Below, in pieces: positions 10,901 to 21,087 of a DNA stretch of 64,000 nt. The notes below the pieces were generated by a model. It had not been told where the DNA came from, searched no databases, and saw nothing but the letters and a program-made list of their open reading frames with translations. The stretch's first letter is position 1; each line of letters starts with the position of its first letter. Origin of the DNA: Phymatolithon calcareum (Eukaryota > Rhodophyta > Florideophyceae > Hapalidiales); contig OZ345357.1 of the NCBI GenBank assembly GCA_977006965.1, positions 1,736,001 through 1,800,000 of the forward strand, written 5' to 3'. Made by a program: the position numbers and the translations under genes.

Positions 10901-13900
10901 CGCAGTAGAAGGCGACAGCCCCATAGACGCTCCAATTGCTGTACTGGTGTTTGTGCCAATGGGATGCACAAGGACAGGAGCTGGTGTCGGGTATAGAGGC
11001 GACGGACCCAAGCGATTTCCTTCCCCTAGAATTGCGCGCGGGAGACGCGAAAAATCAGCATAGACTTTCAACACATCTGGCCCAGGTGGACCAGAAAGTC
11101 CATATCCGGTTTGCTGCTGTCGCCTTATGCTAGAAAACGCAGGACCAATTACCTCGTTTAAGTCACGGGCTGCTTTGTCCTTAGCGGCTCTCTCAATGAT
11201 GGCGCAGCCCATTTCTAGATTTGCACCACAAACAACTTGAGATGTTTGCTCAATCAACGTTGAATCTGACCCAACCGCAGAGGTCAGAATAGATCTGACA
11301 TGGTTTCCCATGGAAACCCGCAGAGGTTCCTTGCAAGTAACAAGCGCTAACGATCCAGCGAGCTGCTGTACCATTTGCTGTGCAGCTTTTCGGATCTTCC
11401 CAGTATTCGGCTCATTTGCAAAGTCTTTCAGAGTGAGCTCGCGTGTTGTCAAAGAAGCGATAGCACAGCTCCGCTCCACAACTGGCTGAATAATATCTTT
11501 CAGAGCTCGATCAATGGCGATAGATAGCAGCGGCTTCAAGTTTGGTGATGCCTGGAACAGCGTGAGGGATGGACTGATGGTGACATAATTCGCAAAGTTT
11601 GGAATTATTGTAGGCTCGGGACCGCTTGGTGTGCTTACTTGCTGCTGTCCCACCATTTGGCCATTCGCCGGAGCGCCACTCTGAACATTGGTTGCGCCAT
11701 TGCCAGTTACCGCATGGATTGAATTGCTGTGGTTTCTTGGAAGAATTGATGTTCCACCAAGAACTGTTGCTAGATCTGCAACTGCGTCACTGCCAATACC
11801 CGCGTTGTTCATCTGGCCACTTCCCATATCCATTCCAACACCAATATGTGACTGTAGACCAGAAGATATGCCAGCCTCCAGGCCTGAAGACATCGAAGCA
11901 GAAATGCCTGATGATACAGCTCCGAGAGAGAGAATGGACGTGTCATGTCCTGCTCGCATACCAATGTTTGAATAGCCAGTCGAAATTTCAGGAGACGGCG
12001 CAGAAGACCGAGGAGATGCCTGAGGAGACTTACGAATGTCAGGGTTGTTCACGCGAGATGGTTCCTGAACATCCTTCAGTAGATTTGACGGCACGATATC
12101 CTTCTCATCAATCTTCAGAGTACTGATAAGTGAAGGAAATTCGAATCTCAAATTTAGTTTGAGGTCTTCAACGTGACAAATTTCTTTGAGGATGCTCAGC
12201 ATAGCCTTGATCCATGGATTCGACGGTTGAAATACTTTCGACTTCAAAGACCCGACAAGAACTTTGCAAACAAACGGGACAACAGGGGAAAGTCGGCCTC
12301 TTGTATACGCATCCAACAACAATTTCTTGAGATCGAGGTCTCTAGCCAGAATAGGTTTGTTTCGCCCAAGAGTTAACGCACCGATCCAAGCTCCGAGAGT
12401 TCTTAGCAAGACTCGCTCACCAGAATTGGTCGCAATTTTGTCAGAGGAAAGAAGAATTCGGACATTCTCAACCGACTTGTCAAGAACCAACTTGAAGAGC
12501 TTAGGAATATGTGACGTCAGTTTGTCAAGAAACTCAATATAGAGATCATGATGATTCACTTCGTTCAAGGCCCGTTTGACAACAATATAGTGAACAAAAT
12601 AAGGAAAATGTTCCGGGCGTAAAAATTCAACGAGCTGGTCTTTTTTGTCGTCCAAAGTTGTCGATGACAAATTGTTGAAAATGAAACTGATTTTTTCGCA
12701 AACGGCGTTCTCGGGTACTTCAAAGTCTTGATTGTTTTGCGAAGCTGCTTCAAGAGTCGGAGACATCCTATGAGTGGTCACAGACCCAGTAGGCGAGGCT
12801 AGAACACTGGACGCTGCGCCATCTCTGAGCTCGGATAGTTGGAGGGAAGCACTCGGTGGGATTTCAGTGCGAACATTGACACCTAGGGAAGCATCCGAGA
12901 CAAAAGCTGAGCGTCCGATTACAGATGAAGGGTAAGTAGTGGCGTTGTTCACAACGCTTTCCACTTCTCCCAAAAGCTCTGGAGCTATGGCCTTCAGATG
13001 GGGAATCTCCAAAACCCTAGCGCAAAACTGCGGCCATTCCGGTAGTCTCTTACGGAAACGATCCAACGCGCAGAGACCGAACTTCGTCATACGCCCAATC
13101 TGTTCGTCTTTTGTGGAGCTGTTATCAAAATGCGTAAGGCTTTGCTTGGAATTCTCATCATGGCCTTCCCTTGAGTCAACCTGCTGAAGCGCATTCAAGA
13201 CACGCTCCAGAGCAAGAACGAGTGCATTTCCTGTGAAAAGAGAATACTGAACAAACGCACCAAACAGCAGTCCTGTGATTCGAAGTTCCTTGTCAGGATA
13301 ATTGTTGAAGAACCGGTACTCGTCAAAAAGTGTATGAATCATGCATTCAAAAACTTTTCGATCTCTGTGGTTGTCCGACCTCTGAAGACGACGGAGCAAT
13401 TCGACAGCTTGCTCAGTTGTAATCGCTCCCTTGTATAAGCTGTGAAAATGAACATTCACTTCCTCCTCGACGTCCTTAGAAAAGAGTTCGCTCTGCCCAT
13501 TCGCTTCAACTCCATCGCCATGTACAAATGCATTGGCGCTCTCTACATGCACCGCCTCAGATGTTCCAGAGAGATTTTGGAGTCCCTCAGTGCGCCCTGA
13601 AAGCGACAGTCTGGGTACGTCATGGTTTACGCTGCTGCCTAGCAACACTGCTCGATCCCCGACGTCTTCCGCTGGTTCCAAGTTTGCAGTCCTCGCGTCA
13701 CGCAGAATATAAGCATCATGAACACGCTTCAAATCCTCAGGTAATCCAATTCCCAGAGTCATATGCCTAGGAGCAGAAGTAATAGAATTGTAAAGGCATC
13801 GAAGTACAATTCGAACGGCATCCAAAGACAGATTGCCGGCACCACTTGCGTTTTGAGCGACTATTCTTTCGGCAAGTTGCAAAATGCAATGTGATAATGC

Positions 13901-15196
13901 TGGAGAACCGTTTGCCACGAAATAATCCGATAACCATGTTTCTAATGGAAACGGCTGGCGTCTGTAGGTCAAGAGCGCTATATCGAAGACAAATTCCAAT
14001 GGCATAGGTGGCCCTAGAATTTCTTGCAGTGCATGGTTATCCAACGCAATATCCAGAACTAATGGGGAGGAGCTCGTATCCTTTCGCCACATCGCAAGAA
14101 GGCCTCCAGCAATAAGTGCCGGGGCGAACTTCCACATCTGACGAATCGTTCTCGCCGAAGCAGGAAACTTGGAAATGAGGCTAGAAACAAGAGTCACAAT
14201 CAGCTGTTGCTGAATGTGAGTATTGTTCTCCGGTTTAGCGCACGCGAGACACAAAAGGACCAAGTCGGGTTTAGTGGATAGCGCATCTTGCAGCGATTGT
14301 CGAGTATCAAGATCCACCATTCTTTCCAGGACACCGATTCTGGCATACGGGCTTAGGCAATCATCTGCTGTCGCACCAGGAAACGCCTCAAGGCTTCCCC
14401 AATCAACGAGTTCCGGACTCATTAGAGCATTCGACAGCATTTGATTCTGAGCTCTCCGATTTTCCCATTGCTCAACAATACTGGTAGCTGGAATCAACGA
14501 TCCTCCTGTCGCAGAAGTGTACGCTTTTGCGATATCTGCAAATGTTGTAGCGTCCAAGACATCCACAAGGTCAGGAGAATCCAACGACCGAATAACGAGT
14601 CTCCAATTAATAGTGCACTTCGCTTCCTCGGCAACATCATTGACGACAAGGACGAAAGCCTCGAAGTTCCAGAGGACAGCCATGGCGGTGGGAGAGGCAG
14701 GTTCGTTCGGAGCGTCGTGTCCATTGGCTTCGAAAATAGTCATGAGTTGAAAGAGAGACATCGCGTCTGCGTCAGCTTCAGATCTTCCAAGACGTTTGGA
14801 TCTGGCCATGAGCACGAAAGCCTTAGCGATAGCCTCTTCCGACGGACATCCAAAATGTGACAAAGCGCGCTTGAACGAGATCATGTTTTCGACAATAGTG
14901 GCCTCAGGTCCTAAATCGGCGATGTACTGGTCCAGTGGAATTGAGGGGCGATCAGCGTCACGGGACTGAACGGGCTCGCCCAGAAAGGCGGAATGAGCTG
15001 AAAATGCCCGGCCTAAAGTCCCGGACACTAACCCTGCATTAGATCCTTCAGGCCCGAAAACTGAGGCGAACACTTCTTCAGAAAGAGCGTGGTCTTGTAC
15101 CCATTGCTTCGAGTTTGCCGAATGTGAGGGGCGTGAATGACCAGTGGTGGAGTCCGGAGAGTCCGAGGCCGCAAGTAAGCGCCCAAGTGTAACCAT
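8000..15196 (-). CDS. NOT1: CCR4-NOT complex subunit 1 (NOT1 scaffold)
   Basis: Encodes the scaffold of the CCR4-NOT deadenylase, which shortens poly(A) tails in the cytoplasm. From the first in-frame ATG (15196) the protein is 2398 residues, close to animal CNOT1. In order I see an alpha-helical N-terminal region, the MIF4G-type CAF1-binding domain at about residues 827-1040 (starts PENAVCEKISFIFNNLS), a Ser/Gly/Met-rich linker, the CNOT9-binding DUF3819 region at about 1200-1350 (LTLKDFANEP), and the NOT1 C-terminal superfamily domain over the last 300 residues (LDISPRLMIHKSDSDQMYNV ... NPSYSFW). The frame stays open a further 48 codons or more upstream of 15196 but with no ATG, so either the ATG is the start or a short upstream exon exists. 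It is convergent with the lipid-transfer gene, with 247 bp between the stops. Confidence 0.93.
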   Translation of the reverse strand: MVTLGRLLAASDSPDSTTGHSRPSHSANSKQWVQDHALSEEVFASVFGPEGSNAGLVSGTLGRAFSAHSAFLGEPVQSRDADRPSIPLDQYIADLGPEATIVENMISFKRALSHFGCPSEEAIAKAFVLMARSKRLGRSEADADAMSLFQLMTIFEANGHDAPNEPASPTAMAVLWNFEAFVLVVNDVAEEAKCTINWRLVIRSLDSPDLVDVLDATTFADIAKAYTSATGGSLIPATSIVEQWENRRAQNQMLSNALMSPELVDWGSLEAFPGATADDCLSPYARIGVLERMVDLDTRQSLQDALSTKPDLVLLCLACAKPENNTHIQQQLIVTLVSSLISKFPASARTIRQMWKFAPALIAGGLLAMWRKDTSSSPLVLDIALDNHALQEILGPPMPLEFVFDIALLTYRRQPFPLETWLSDYFVANGSPALSHCILQLAERIVAQNASGAGNLSLDAVRIVLRCLYNSITSAPRHMTLGIGLPEDLKRVHDAYILRDARTANLEPAEDVGDRAVLLGSSVNHDVPRLSLSGRTEGLQNLSGTSEAVHVESANAFVHGDGVEANGQSELFSKDVEEEVNVHFHSLYKGAITTEQAVELLRRLQRSDNHRDRKVFECMIHTLFDEYRFFNNYPDKELRITGLLFGAFVQYSLFTGNALVLALERVLNALQQVDSREGHDENSKQSLTHFDNSSTKDEQIGRMTKFGLCALDRFRKRLPEWPQFCARVLEIPHLKAIAPELLGEVESVVNNATTYPSSVIGRSAFVSDASLGVNVRTEIPPSASLQLSELRDGAASSVLASPTGSVTTHRMSPTLEAASQNNQDFEVPENAVCEKISFIFNNLSSTTLDDKKDQLVEFLRPEHFPYFVHYIVVKRALNEVNHHDLYIEFLDKLTSHIPKLFKLVLDKSVENVRILLSSDKIATNSGERVLLRTLGAWIGALTLGRNKPILARDLDLKKLLLDAYTRGRLSPVVPFVCKVLVGSLKSKVFQPSNPWIKAMLSILKEICHVEDLKLNLRFEFPSLISTLKIDEKDIVPSNLLKDVQEPSRVNNPDIRKSPQASPRSSAPSPEISTGYSNIGMRAGHDTSILSLGAVSSGISASMSSGLEAGISSGLQSHIGVGMDMGSGQMNNAGIGSDAVADLATVLGGTSILPRNHSNSIHAVTGNGATNVQSGAPANGQMVGQQQVSTPSGPEPTIIPNFANYVTISPSLTLFQASPNLKPLLSIAIDRALKDIIQPVVERSCAIASLTTRELTLKDFANEPNTGKIRKAAQQMVQQLAGSLALVTCKEPLRVSMGNHVRSILTSAVGSDSTLIEQTSQVVCGANLEMGCAIIERAAKDKAARDLNEVIGPAFSSIRRQQQTGYGLSGPPGPDVLKVYADFSRLPRAILGEGNRLGPSPLYPTPAPVLVHPIGTNTSTAIGASMGLSPSTALDLPAISTSQGPVLSEKLHDPRFGMEKESVYATIRAPVTSSGVHSQISASPFDTVGESAPSSSRALSSTVNPHATNATDVASGRAARSPPVMAPPAAMAAAMHRVVEASSASQSSRLQHNVHPSVSVSGSSMDEALSTPEVLEKFNLVYAQLTSVIAEVTSIPSAQEVTLAGLPGDHEVHQLWTQIPLAVKKSVTADEASMAVAQKVFKRLYEGNSSLYREVHVALLDGLRESCRRLSKELVIWLAYSEERKKLNRECIVALLKPNSLINITSYDELLSKTMDNGRNTKALDFAAFLVQRAVIDEPLATPAELALTLEAMAKIGRRPNPPALPSAPNGLLALVEAGRNASTRTVQPSASGDHSEATSGSHRVHKDIEHSDPAGSREFVSSILTEWQRMVTSEVPHQVLTTFLGHIRSKTLNTEESRERFCRLAVEMVVAVTSTALLANSEVDGASSELAEAPYTAVESTVRLVSALCRAETSHSNDSLSRSSYILSSFLTALVKNILKSSEHGDVRPHYRMFIGLLTELSTGVPPAETGDSSPGATAQSDNNAANGGETEYVLMSRSQAASFLDAKNEGLLAFALEVSGSGNGLLGGDGTIGIANFGVLALFVGALMACSPRAAPGFSFCWLQLISGRKILPRLLNASNGEGWPLFRQLLVSMLAFLAPHLRCAEHQLSGAIKHLYKGTLRVLLVLLHDFPEFLCDYHFALCDVIPSNCIQLRNLVLAAFPKNMLLPDPFRAELQAGQLPEMSLQPRILSNYTGALVCAGVKGAVDNFLQNATFGGSIANLDISPRLMIHKSDSDQMYNVPAINALVLYVGQHALSRPSHSSSMVVNGAATKFFQTLLKEMDAEGQYYLINAIANQLRYPNIHTHYFSSVLLHLFREAPQDQLKEQITRVLVERLIANRPHPWGLLITFIDLIKNPSYSFWTHGFVRCAPQIEHLFENVARFCIGPALQQNAVVSG

Positions 15197-15620
15197 GGCA
15201 ACCGCCTGCGGCCCACCTTGTTCGTGGGAGATTGCACAGGCAGAGGTGCCAACAGTCGTGACTGGGGAGACGAGAGTCGCGAATACAACAGTAAGATGCG
15301 GTGGAGAAGGGAGCGCTTTCCCCTTTGCCCAGAGTAGCACAGAGCGCCGTCTGGCTCAAAGCAATTCGGAATTACGGACTTCTCTTGGTTCCAGAAAGCA
15401 ATCGAAAATCAGCTCAATGAATTTTAATTAAATTAAATTTTGTTTGAACACTTTTTCAAGTTTAATTTCGAAAAAGTTCATATTTCCCAACTTCAATTTT
15501 TAGGGTTGTGTTTGTCGCAAATTTCAACATTTTACGATTCGAAGCTTTTTTCTCCGTGAGGAAGACTGTGGGCACAGTCAACTTGTAATTGTCATTCTCG
15601 CCAAGACAAGATTATCCGAA
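15197..15620. promoter_or_regulatory. Divergent spacer between NOT1 and O-mannosyltransferase
   Basis: The two genes are transcribed away from each other, so about 420 bp must contain both promoters and 5' UTRs. The middle (about 15420-15550) is AT-rich with T and A runs. I see no clear TATA box or other defined element. Confidence 0.4.
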
Positions 15621-17410
15621 ATGAGGCAAGGGATTGGGGTGAGGCGTCGGCGACAGCCAAAAGCGAAGGATGGTGGAAGTCAATCCAGTGCTGAGAATCG
15701 AACTTATGTTAAGGGAAAATCGAAGAATGTTTACCAGGCTGCATCGCTGCCGCTCACTGAAGGCATTTCTGTGTCTACTAATGTCGATAAAGTGCTTCTG
15801 GTCTGTATCACAGCACTAGCTTTTGTCACTCGTTTCTATAGAATTCAAGAACCTCCGGCGTACGCTTTTACCCCCCGTATTGTATCTCGCATGCGCATTT
15901 GACCAACTGAAGCACAGACGGACTCACAGTTTTAATCAATTCCCAATTTGACCTTGATACAATTGCAGAGTCGTGTTCGACGAGCTACATTTTTCCAAGT
16001 TTATAGACCGCTTGCTCACCCGAACATGTAAGTTCCTTGTCAATGCTCGACAATATGGCTAAAGGCGTGCTGCTTCGTGCACGGTTCCAACTGAATTCCT
16101 TTCTTTGCTGCTTGCACCGGTGTCCATGCAAGGCAGGGTTTTTCGACATTCATCCTCCCCTCGGCAAACTCATTCTCGGCTATGGATCAGCTTTGTTTGG
16201 CTATACCCCAGATCGCAACTTCACGATTGAGAAGATTGGACATGTGTACCCCATTACTGTGAATTACGTCATTCCGCGGATAATCTCTGCCTCCTTCAGT
16301 GTCATCACTGTGCCGTTGACGTATGTAATTGCTCGACGTCTCGCAATTTCCAGAATCAGCGCTGTCTTTGCCGCAGCAACAGTCATGACAGACTTTCTAG
16401 GGATTATTGAAGGTCGTCTCATCCTTATGGATTCTCAGCTTCTTTGTTTCTGTCAGGCGGCCTTACTGTGCGCCTTGGAACTGTGGCGAACAAAGCGGAG
16501 CGAAAGAAGGAGGCATTTTTTCCTGCTTTCCGCAACTGGTTTATTAGCGGGCGTTGCGCTATCTATCAAGCATACGGCGCTTGCGACTCCCGGACTCATC
16601 GCGATCGTCTCGTTCTTCGGTATTACGTTTATGGAAGAACCCTTGCATATCTGGGAATGTCTCTATGCGGCTGTGACTGGTCTCAGCGTATACGCGGCAT
16701 CTTTTTACGTAATGTTCAATGCACTGATATATTCAGGCGGGAAGTACGACAAGTTCATGTTGGTCGACTTTCAGAAGACGCTGATCAATTCTGAACTCTA
16801 CGACTCGTCAGCAAAAAGGAAACCATTTTGGCGATTGTTCGCCTACATCAACTGGCGAATGGTGGCTAGCAATGCCGGCATTAAGAAGCGGCACAACTGG
16901 GAATCCCTGTGGTACCATTGGATTATAAATTGGCGGGGCGTTTTGTACTACGTGAAGAAGGATGACCCCGACGTGAAGACCGTGATCTATCTCTTTGGCA
17001 ATCCCGTGGTATTATGGCTTGTGCTCGCAGCTGTCGTCGGTTTTTTCGTGGGGGCCATCATTCTGGCACGCTATCGCATTTATGCATTTCAAGGCAAGAA
17101 GGGACGCGCTTTGCACCATGCCGTCAGCGTATGTTCCTTCCTGCTCGGTGGCTGGATGTGCAATTTACTCCCCTACATCATGGTGGATCGCGCTGCGTTT
17201 ATATACCATTACATGCCAGGTCTATTTTACGGTCAACTGTTGTCAGCTGCGCTTATCGACTTTCTTCCTCGCAAAATTCGTATTTCGTTCACCGTCATTG
17301 CCATCACTGCAATGTTCGCAGCTCTTGTCTACTGGAGTCCGTGGATATACGGGCTCCCTTTGAAAGCTCCACAACATGAGGCGAGAAGGTGGCTTCCGCG
17401 ATGGAATTAA
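15621..17410 (+). CDS. Protein O-mannosyltransferase (PMT family), three exons, no MIR domain
   Basis: Transfers mannose from dolichyl-phosphate-mannose to Ser/Thr of secretory proteins in the ER membrane. The gene needs two introns: exons 15621-15859, 15969-16027 and 16137-17410, with introns 15860-15968 and 16028-16136 (each 109 nt, GT-AG). The splices restore the family signature VVFDELHFSKF (catalytic Asp-Glu pair in the first lumenal loop) and then FFDIHPPLGK. The third exon carries many membrane helices and the C-terminal PMT block (HNWESLWYHW, GNPVVLWL, DRAAFIYHYMPGLFYGQLL, YGLPL). The spliced product is 523 residues, against about 750 for fungal or animal PMTs. The lumenal MIR repeats usually found in the middle are not present. 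The first ATG at 15621 is followed by a basic cytosolic stretch, as expected. Splice sites are inferred from motif continuity. Confidence 0.88.
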
Positions 17411-17696
17411 TCTTTGCACCGGATGCTCTTTGAGAATCCTACTTGATTCCAGCTACTGTAGAGGCACGAACGATTAAAGCAAATATCCAATGACGGGAAC
17501 TTGCTTGTTTCTTCCACCCGGCTGTTGATTCCACCCTTGCAGACACCCAAGATTTTGTGAGATTTTTACCCCAATCATACACAACGATAGATTCCCAAGT
17601 CTGTACATTTTTGTTTCGAATTGCAATGCGCCGCGATGACAGAGCAGACTTTCACTTCGCAGCTGTGTGCATGCTCCCTTTTCTACTGGCAATGTA

Positions 17697-19982
17697 ATGC
17701 GCGAAAAGGCTTTTTCTCTATTCGGCCCGTTTGAGACTCTGCTCATCGGCAACCGTGGTGAGATTGCATGTCGAATTATTCGGTAAGCGCAATTTTTCAG
17801 TCGCAGTAGTCGGTTTTGCTTCCGCGCTAGACAACTATACCTAACCTTTTCGATTGGCTTTTTCTGTTTGCATAGAACGGCGAAGAGATTGGGATTGAGA
17901 ACCGTCGCGGTGTTCAGCGATGCCGATCGGAATGCAAAGCACGTCGAACTTGCAGATGATGCCTATCGTTTGGGACCCCCACCAGCTACGGAAAGCTACC
18001 TCAGGATCGACAGTGTGATACAGGCGGCGCGTGATGCAAATGCTCATGCCATACATCCTGGATACGGCTTTCTCTCGGAGAACGCAACATTTGCACAGAG
18101 ATGTGCTGAAGAAGGCCTAGTATTCGTCGGTCCACCCGCTGCGGCCATTCGACAAATGGCATCGAAAGAAGCTGCGCGAGATCTCATGCAGGCGTCGGGC
18201 GTCCCTGTCATCCCTGGTTTCTCTGGCTCCCAGGACTCTCGCGTGTTAGCTGAAGAGGCCGCCCGTATTGGATTTCCATTGCTTATCAAGCCCGTTATGG
18301 GCGGTGGCGGCATTGGTATGGTTGTCGCACACGAACCCGCTGAATTTGAGTCGGCATTGCGTGCGTCCAAAAAGGAGGCTAGGAAAGCGTTCGGAAATGA
18401 TGATGTCTTGCTGGAACGTTGGCTTCCTTCATCTCGCCACGTTGAGTTTCAAATTGTGGGCGATTGGAAAGGAAACTATGTCCATTTGCACGAAAGGGAT
18501 TGCTCTGTGCAAAGGAGGCATCAGAAAATCATTGAAGAAGCTCCTGCTCCTCTTCTCTCATCTGACATGAGAGCCCGAATGGGAGATGCAGCCATTGCAG
18601 CGGCGCGTGCTGTCGATTATCGCAACTGCGGTACAGTGGAGTTTTTGGTGGACACTACCAACTCGAACAAAGGAGAAGAGTTTTACTTTCTGGAAATGAA
18701 TACCAGGCTGCAAGTCGAGCACCCAGTGACCGAAATGGTCACTGGTGTGGATCTAGTGGAATGGCAGCTTCGGGTAGCCGCTGGTGAGGAACTGCCGATC
18801 AAAGCACAGGAACAAGTGAAGTGTCACGGACATGCTATGGAAGCGCGCATTTACGCAGAGTCGCCGTCGTCCAATTTTCTTCCACAAGCGGGAAAGATTG
18901 CATCGTTAGCATTTCCAGCTGATTTTCTGCCAAAGAGCCCTGCGAGTAAAGTTCGTGTGGATGCAGGTGTACACAGCGATGATGACGATATCAGCATGTT
19001 TTACGATCCGATGTTTGCAAAGATCATCGCATGGGGAGAGAGCAGAGAGGATGCGAGGAAGGGCCTTAGTTATGCTCTGGCCAACAGTTCTTCCTTTGGT
19101 GTTGAGACGAACATCGATTTCGCGGCGCGCATTACAAACGCGGATGATTTCGTACGTTTGCAATTTGACAGTGGACTGCTGCAGAAATATCCTACTCTCT
19201 CCACCGATGTTCCTCAGGAAAAGCACCGGATTGCGGAAGCTGCCATTGCTGCTGCGACGGCTGTGCAACATTTGATTGCAGAAACTGCTCCGATTCCTGC
19301 TATGTTGCAAGGTGCGTACCCTGCGCTTACGGGGTTTCGAATGAACGAAGCGCATACTTTCTCGCTTTTGTTACAGTCGGCAGCGGGAAGCACAAACGCA
19401 AATTCGTCAATCGTGGTGACCACGAATTGGTGTGACGGAAGCACGAACACAGTGAACGGGAGCGTAAATTTTGGCAATGATCCAACGCCTCTATGTTTGA
19501 ACGTGCATGTGGAGAAGCTGGGAAGTTTGGGCGGTACCTCCTCAACAGTTATCCCTATGCAATTGCGCTGGGCAAAAGGTGGAGGTCAAGGTCAAGGGGC
19601 GCGCGAGTCTTTCTTTGCCGAGTTTCATAACTCCGAAGTACTGGTGCATCGGGAAAAAAGTTTGAAGTACAGTGGGGATTTGAAAACTAGGTTTTATATT
19701 CCGAACTATAAGACTATGTATGCGTCAAGCGGAATCAGATCTGTTGGTGATGCATCATCGGTGACGTCTCCAATGCCGGGAAGAGTGGCCCGACTCTTTG
19801 TTTGTGAAGGAGACGTGGTGGAGAAAGGCGATGTGCTAATGGAGGTTGAAGCAATGAAAATGACGCACGTACTGCGAGCGCCATTTGCTTCTACGGTCAT
19901 CAAAATCAACACGAAGGAGTCTGATACTGTCGACGATTCTGCAGTGTTAGTTGAGTTACAGCCTGAAGAGGCCGGTTCCTAA
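17697..19982 (+). CDS. MCCC1: Methylcrotonoyl-CoA carboxylase alpha (biotin) subunit, two exons
   Basis: Carboxylates 3-methylcrotonyl-CoA in mitochondrial leucine breakdown. Exon 1 is 17697-17782 and exon 2 17876-19982, with a 93-nt intron (GTAAGC ... TGCATAG). Joining them gives the continuous biotin-carboxylase start LIGNRGEIACRIIRTAKRLG. Then follow the ATP-grasp glycine loop (GGGGIGMVV), the carboxylase signature EMNTRLQVEHPVTEMVTGVD, a middle region typical of MCC, and the C-terminal biotinyl domain with EAMKM; the biotinylated lysine is about residue 690. The product is 730 residues, about the length of human MCCC1. The subunit should need a mitochondrial targeting peptide, but the frame upstream of ATG 17697 runs only about 19 codons to a TGA and has no ATG, so another 5' exon is possible. 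Pyruvate or propionyl-CoA carboxylase is less likely because there is no carboxyltransferase domain and the length matches MCC. Confidence 0.9.
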
Positions 19983-20175
19983 ATGCTGAAGTCGTGTAAG
20001 AGTAAGTACACAGCAGTAGTGCTGCCTCGAACCGTACATGGAAATTCATTCTAGCAATCATAAGTCTCATACGAGCTACGATACTGCACGGATTGGGACA
20101 AGTTTGAGGCCGTCTTACTTGGATTTGTCCTCACATAAACTACTTTGATCCAGGGGATCATTTTTGCACCCTCAC

Positions 20176-20821
20176 TAGTAGGGCTCGGATCGGACGGATC
20201 AGACTAGGGCTCGGACCGGACGGATCAGACCCAGGTCCAGTCCGGTCCACTGTAATTCGGACTGGATTCGGACGGACTTCTCGTTGGCGAATTTTTTTCG
20301 GATCGGATCAGCAGACGGCCAGTTTTTTCCAAACGGATCGGACTGAGTCCAAAAAAAATCGGATCGGATCTGGTTCGGATTTACTTTTTTTTTCGGACTG
20401 GAAGTGGATCGGACTTGACTTAATTTCGGACTGTAAGTGGATAAGATCGGATTTCCTCGAGAAGAAATTTGGCTCAAAATTTGAAATATTATTAAAAAAT
20501 ATGTCAAAATTTAAGCGAAATACGTGTCTGAGTAGGCTCAGGCCAAGGCAAAATCAGTTCGGATCAGGTTCAGGCCGCCACAGATTCGGTTCGGATCCGA
20601 TTCAGGCCAGCTCATCTGCAGGTCGACGGCTTTTTCGGACTGTAAGTGGACCGGATCGTCGACATTTCCGGATCGAACTATAAGTGGATTTGAAACGGCT
20701 CAGCACGGACTGGATTCGGACAAGCCAAGAGGAAAATTTTCGGGCCCCGGACAGGCCGCGGATCAGAAATTGATCCATTTCTCGGATTCGGACCGTGCGG
20801 GTGAGGGTCCCTCACCCGCAC
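20176..20821. repeat. GATC-rich degenerate repeat ending in a perfect palindrome
   Basis: The block is built from variants of GGATCGGAC. It opens with two tandem 26-bp copies of TAGGGCTCGGAT/CCGGACGG.. (about 20178-20228). The motif CGGACTGTAAGTGGA or close variants recurs about four times. It ends with the 27-bp palindrome GTGCGGGTGAGGG-T-CCCTCACCCGCAC at 20795-20821. CCCTCAC also occurs just before the block (20169-20175) and at 20809-20815, which could be a target-site duplication. Long frames here are repeat-driven and not convincing as genes. Likely a non-autonomous transposon or retroposon. Confidence 0.6.
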
Positions 20822-20906
20822 ATGGATGTCCTCTGGAATAGCAGCGATCCCAATTTGTTTACCTCACTTCCCATCCCGTCACTCTGTTTGAAATTAATTT
20901 TGTATC

Positions 20907-21087
20907 ATTTGTCTGGGACACGCATCTGCCGCTTTCTCTAATCTCTCAACTACCTTCTCGCTTAACCGCACCCCTAAACTCTCCACGTCCTCTAAGGCCT
21001 GTTTCGCAGTCCTGCCCTCAGTAATTACAACGATATCCTCGCATAGCTACACGAGATGCACGATTCCCTTTTGGCCCGGCAGATCAC
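20907..21087 (-). pseudogene. Decayed non-LTR reverse transcriptase fragment
   Basis: The minus strand reads GIVHLV, a stop, then LCEDIVVITEGRT and KQALEDVESLGVRLSEKVVE. This resembles the catalytic palm motif of LINE-type reverse transcriptases (normally HLV-YADD-xVV, followed by a helix of this kind). The YADD core is degenerate and a stop sits within it. Only about 60 residues are recognisable and I found no flanking endonuclease or other RT motifs. A remnant at best. Confidence 0.35.

Noticed and set aside
8000-15340. NOT1 starting at 15340
   Set aside because: The codon there is GTG; the first in-frame ATG is 15196.
17868-17875. MCC alpha starting at 17868
   Set aside because: The codon is TTG and lies inside the intron; splicing from 17782 to 17876 restores the conserved N-terminus.
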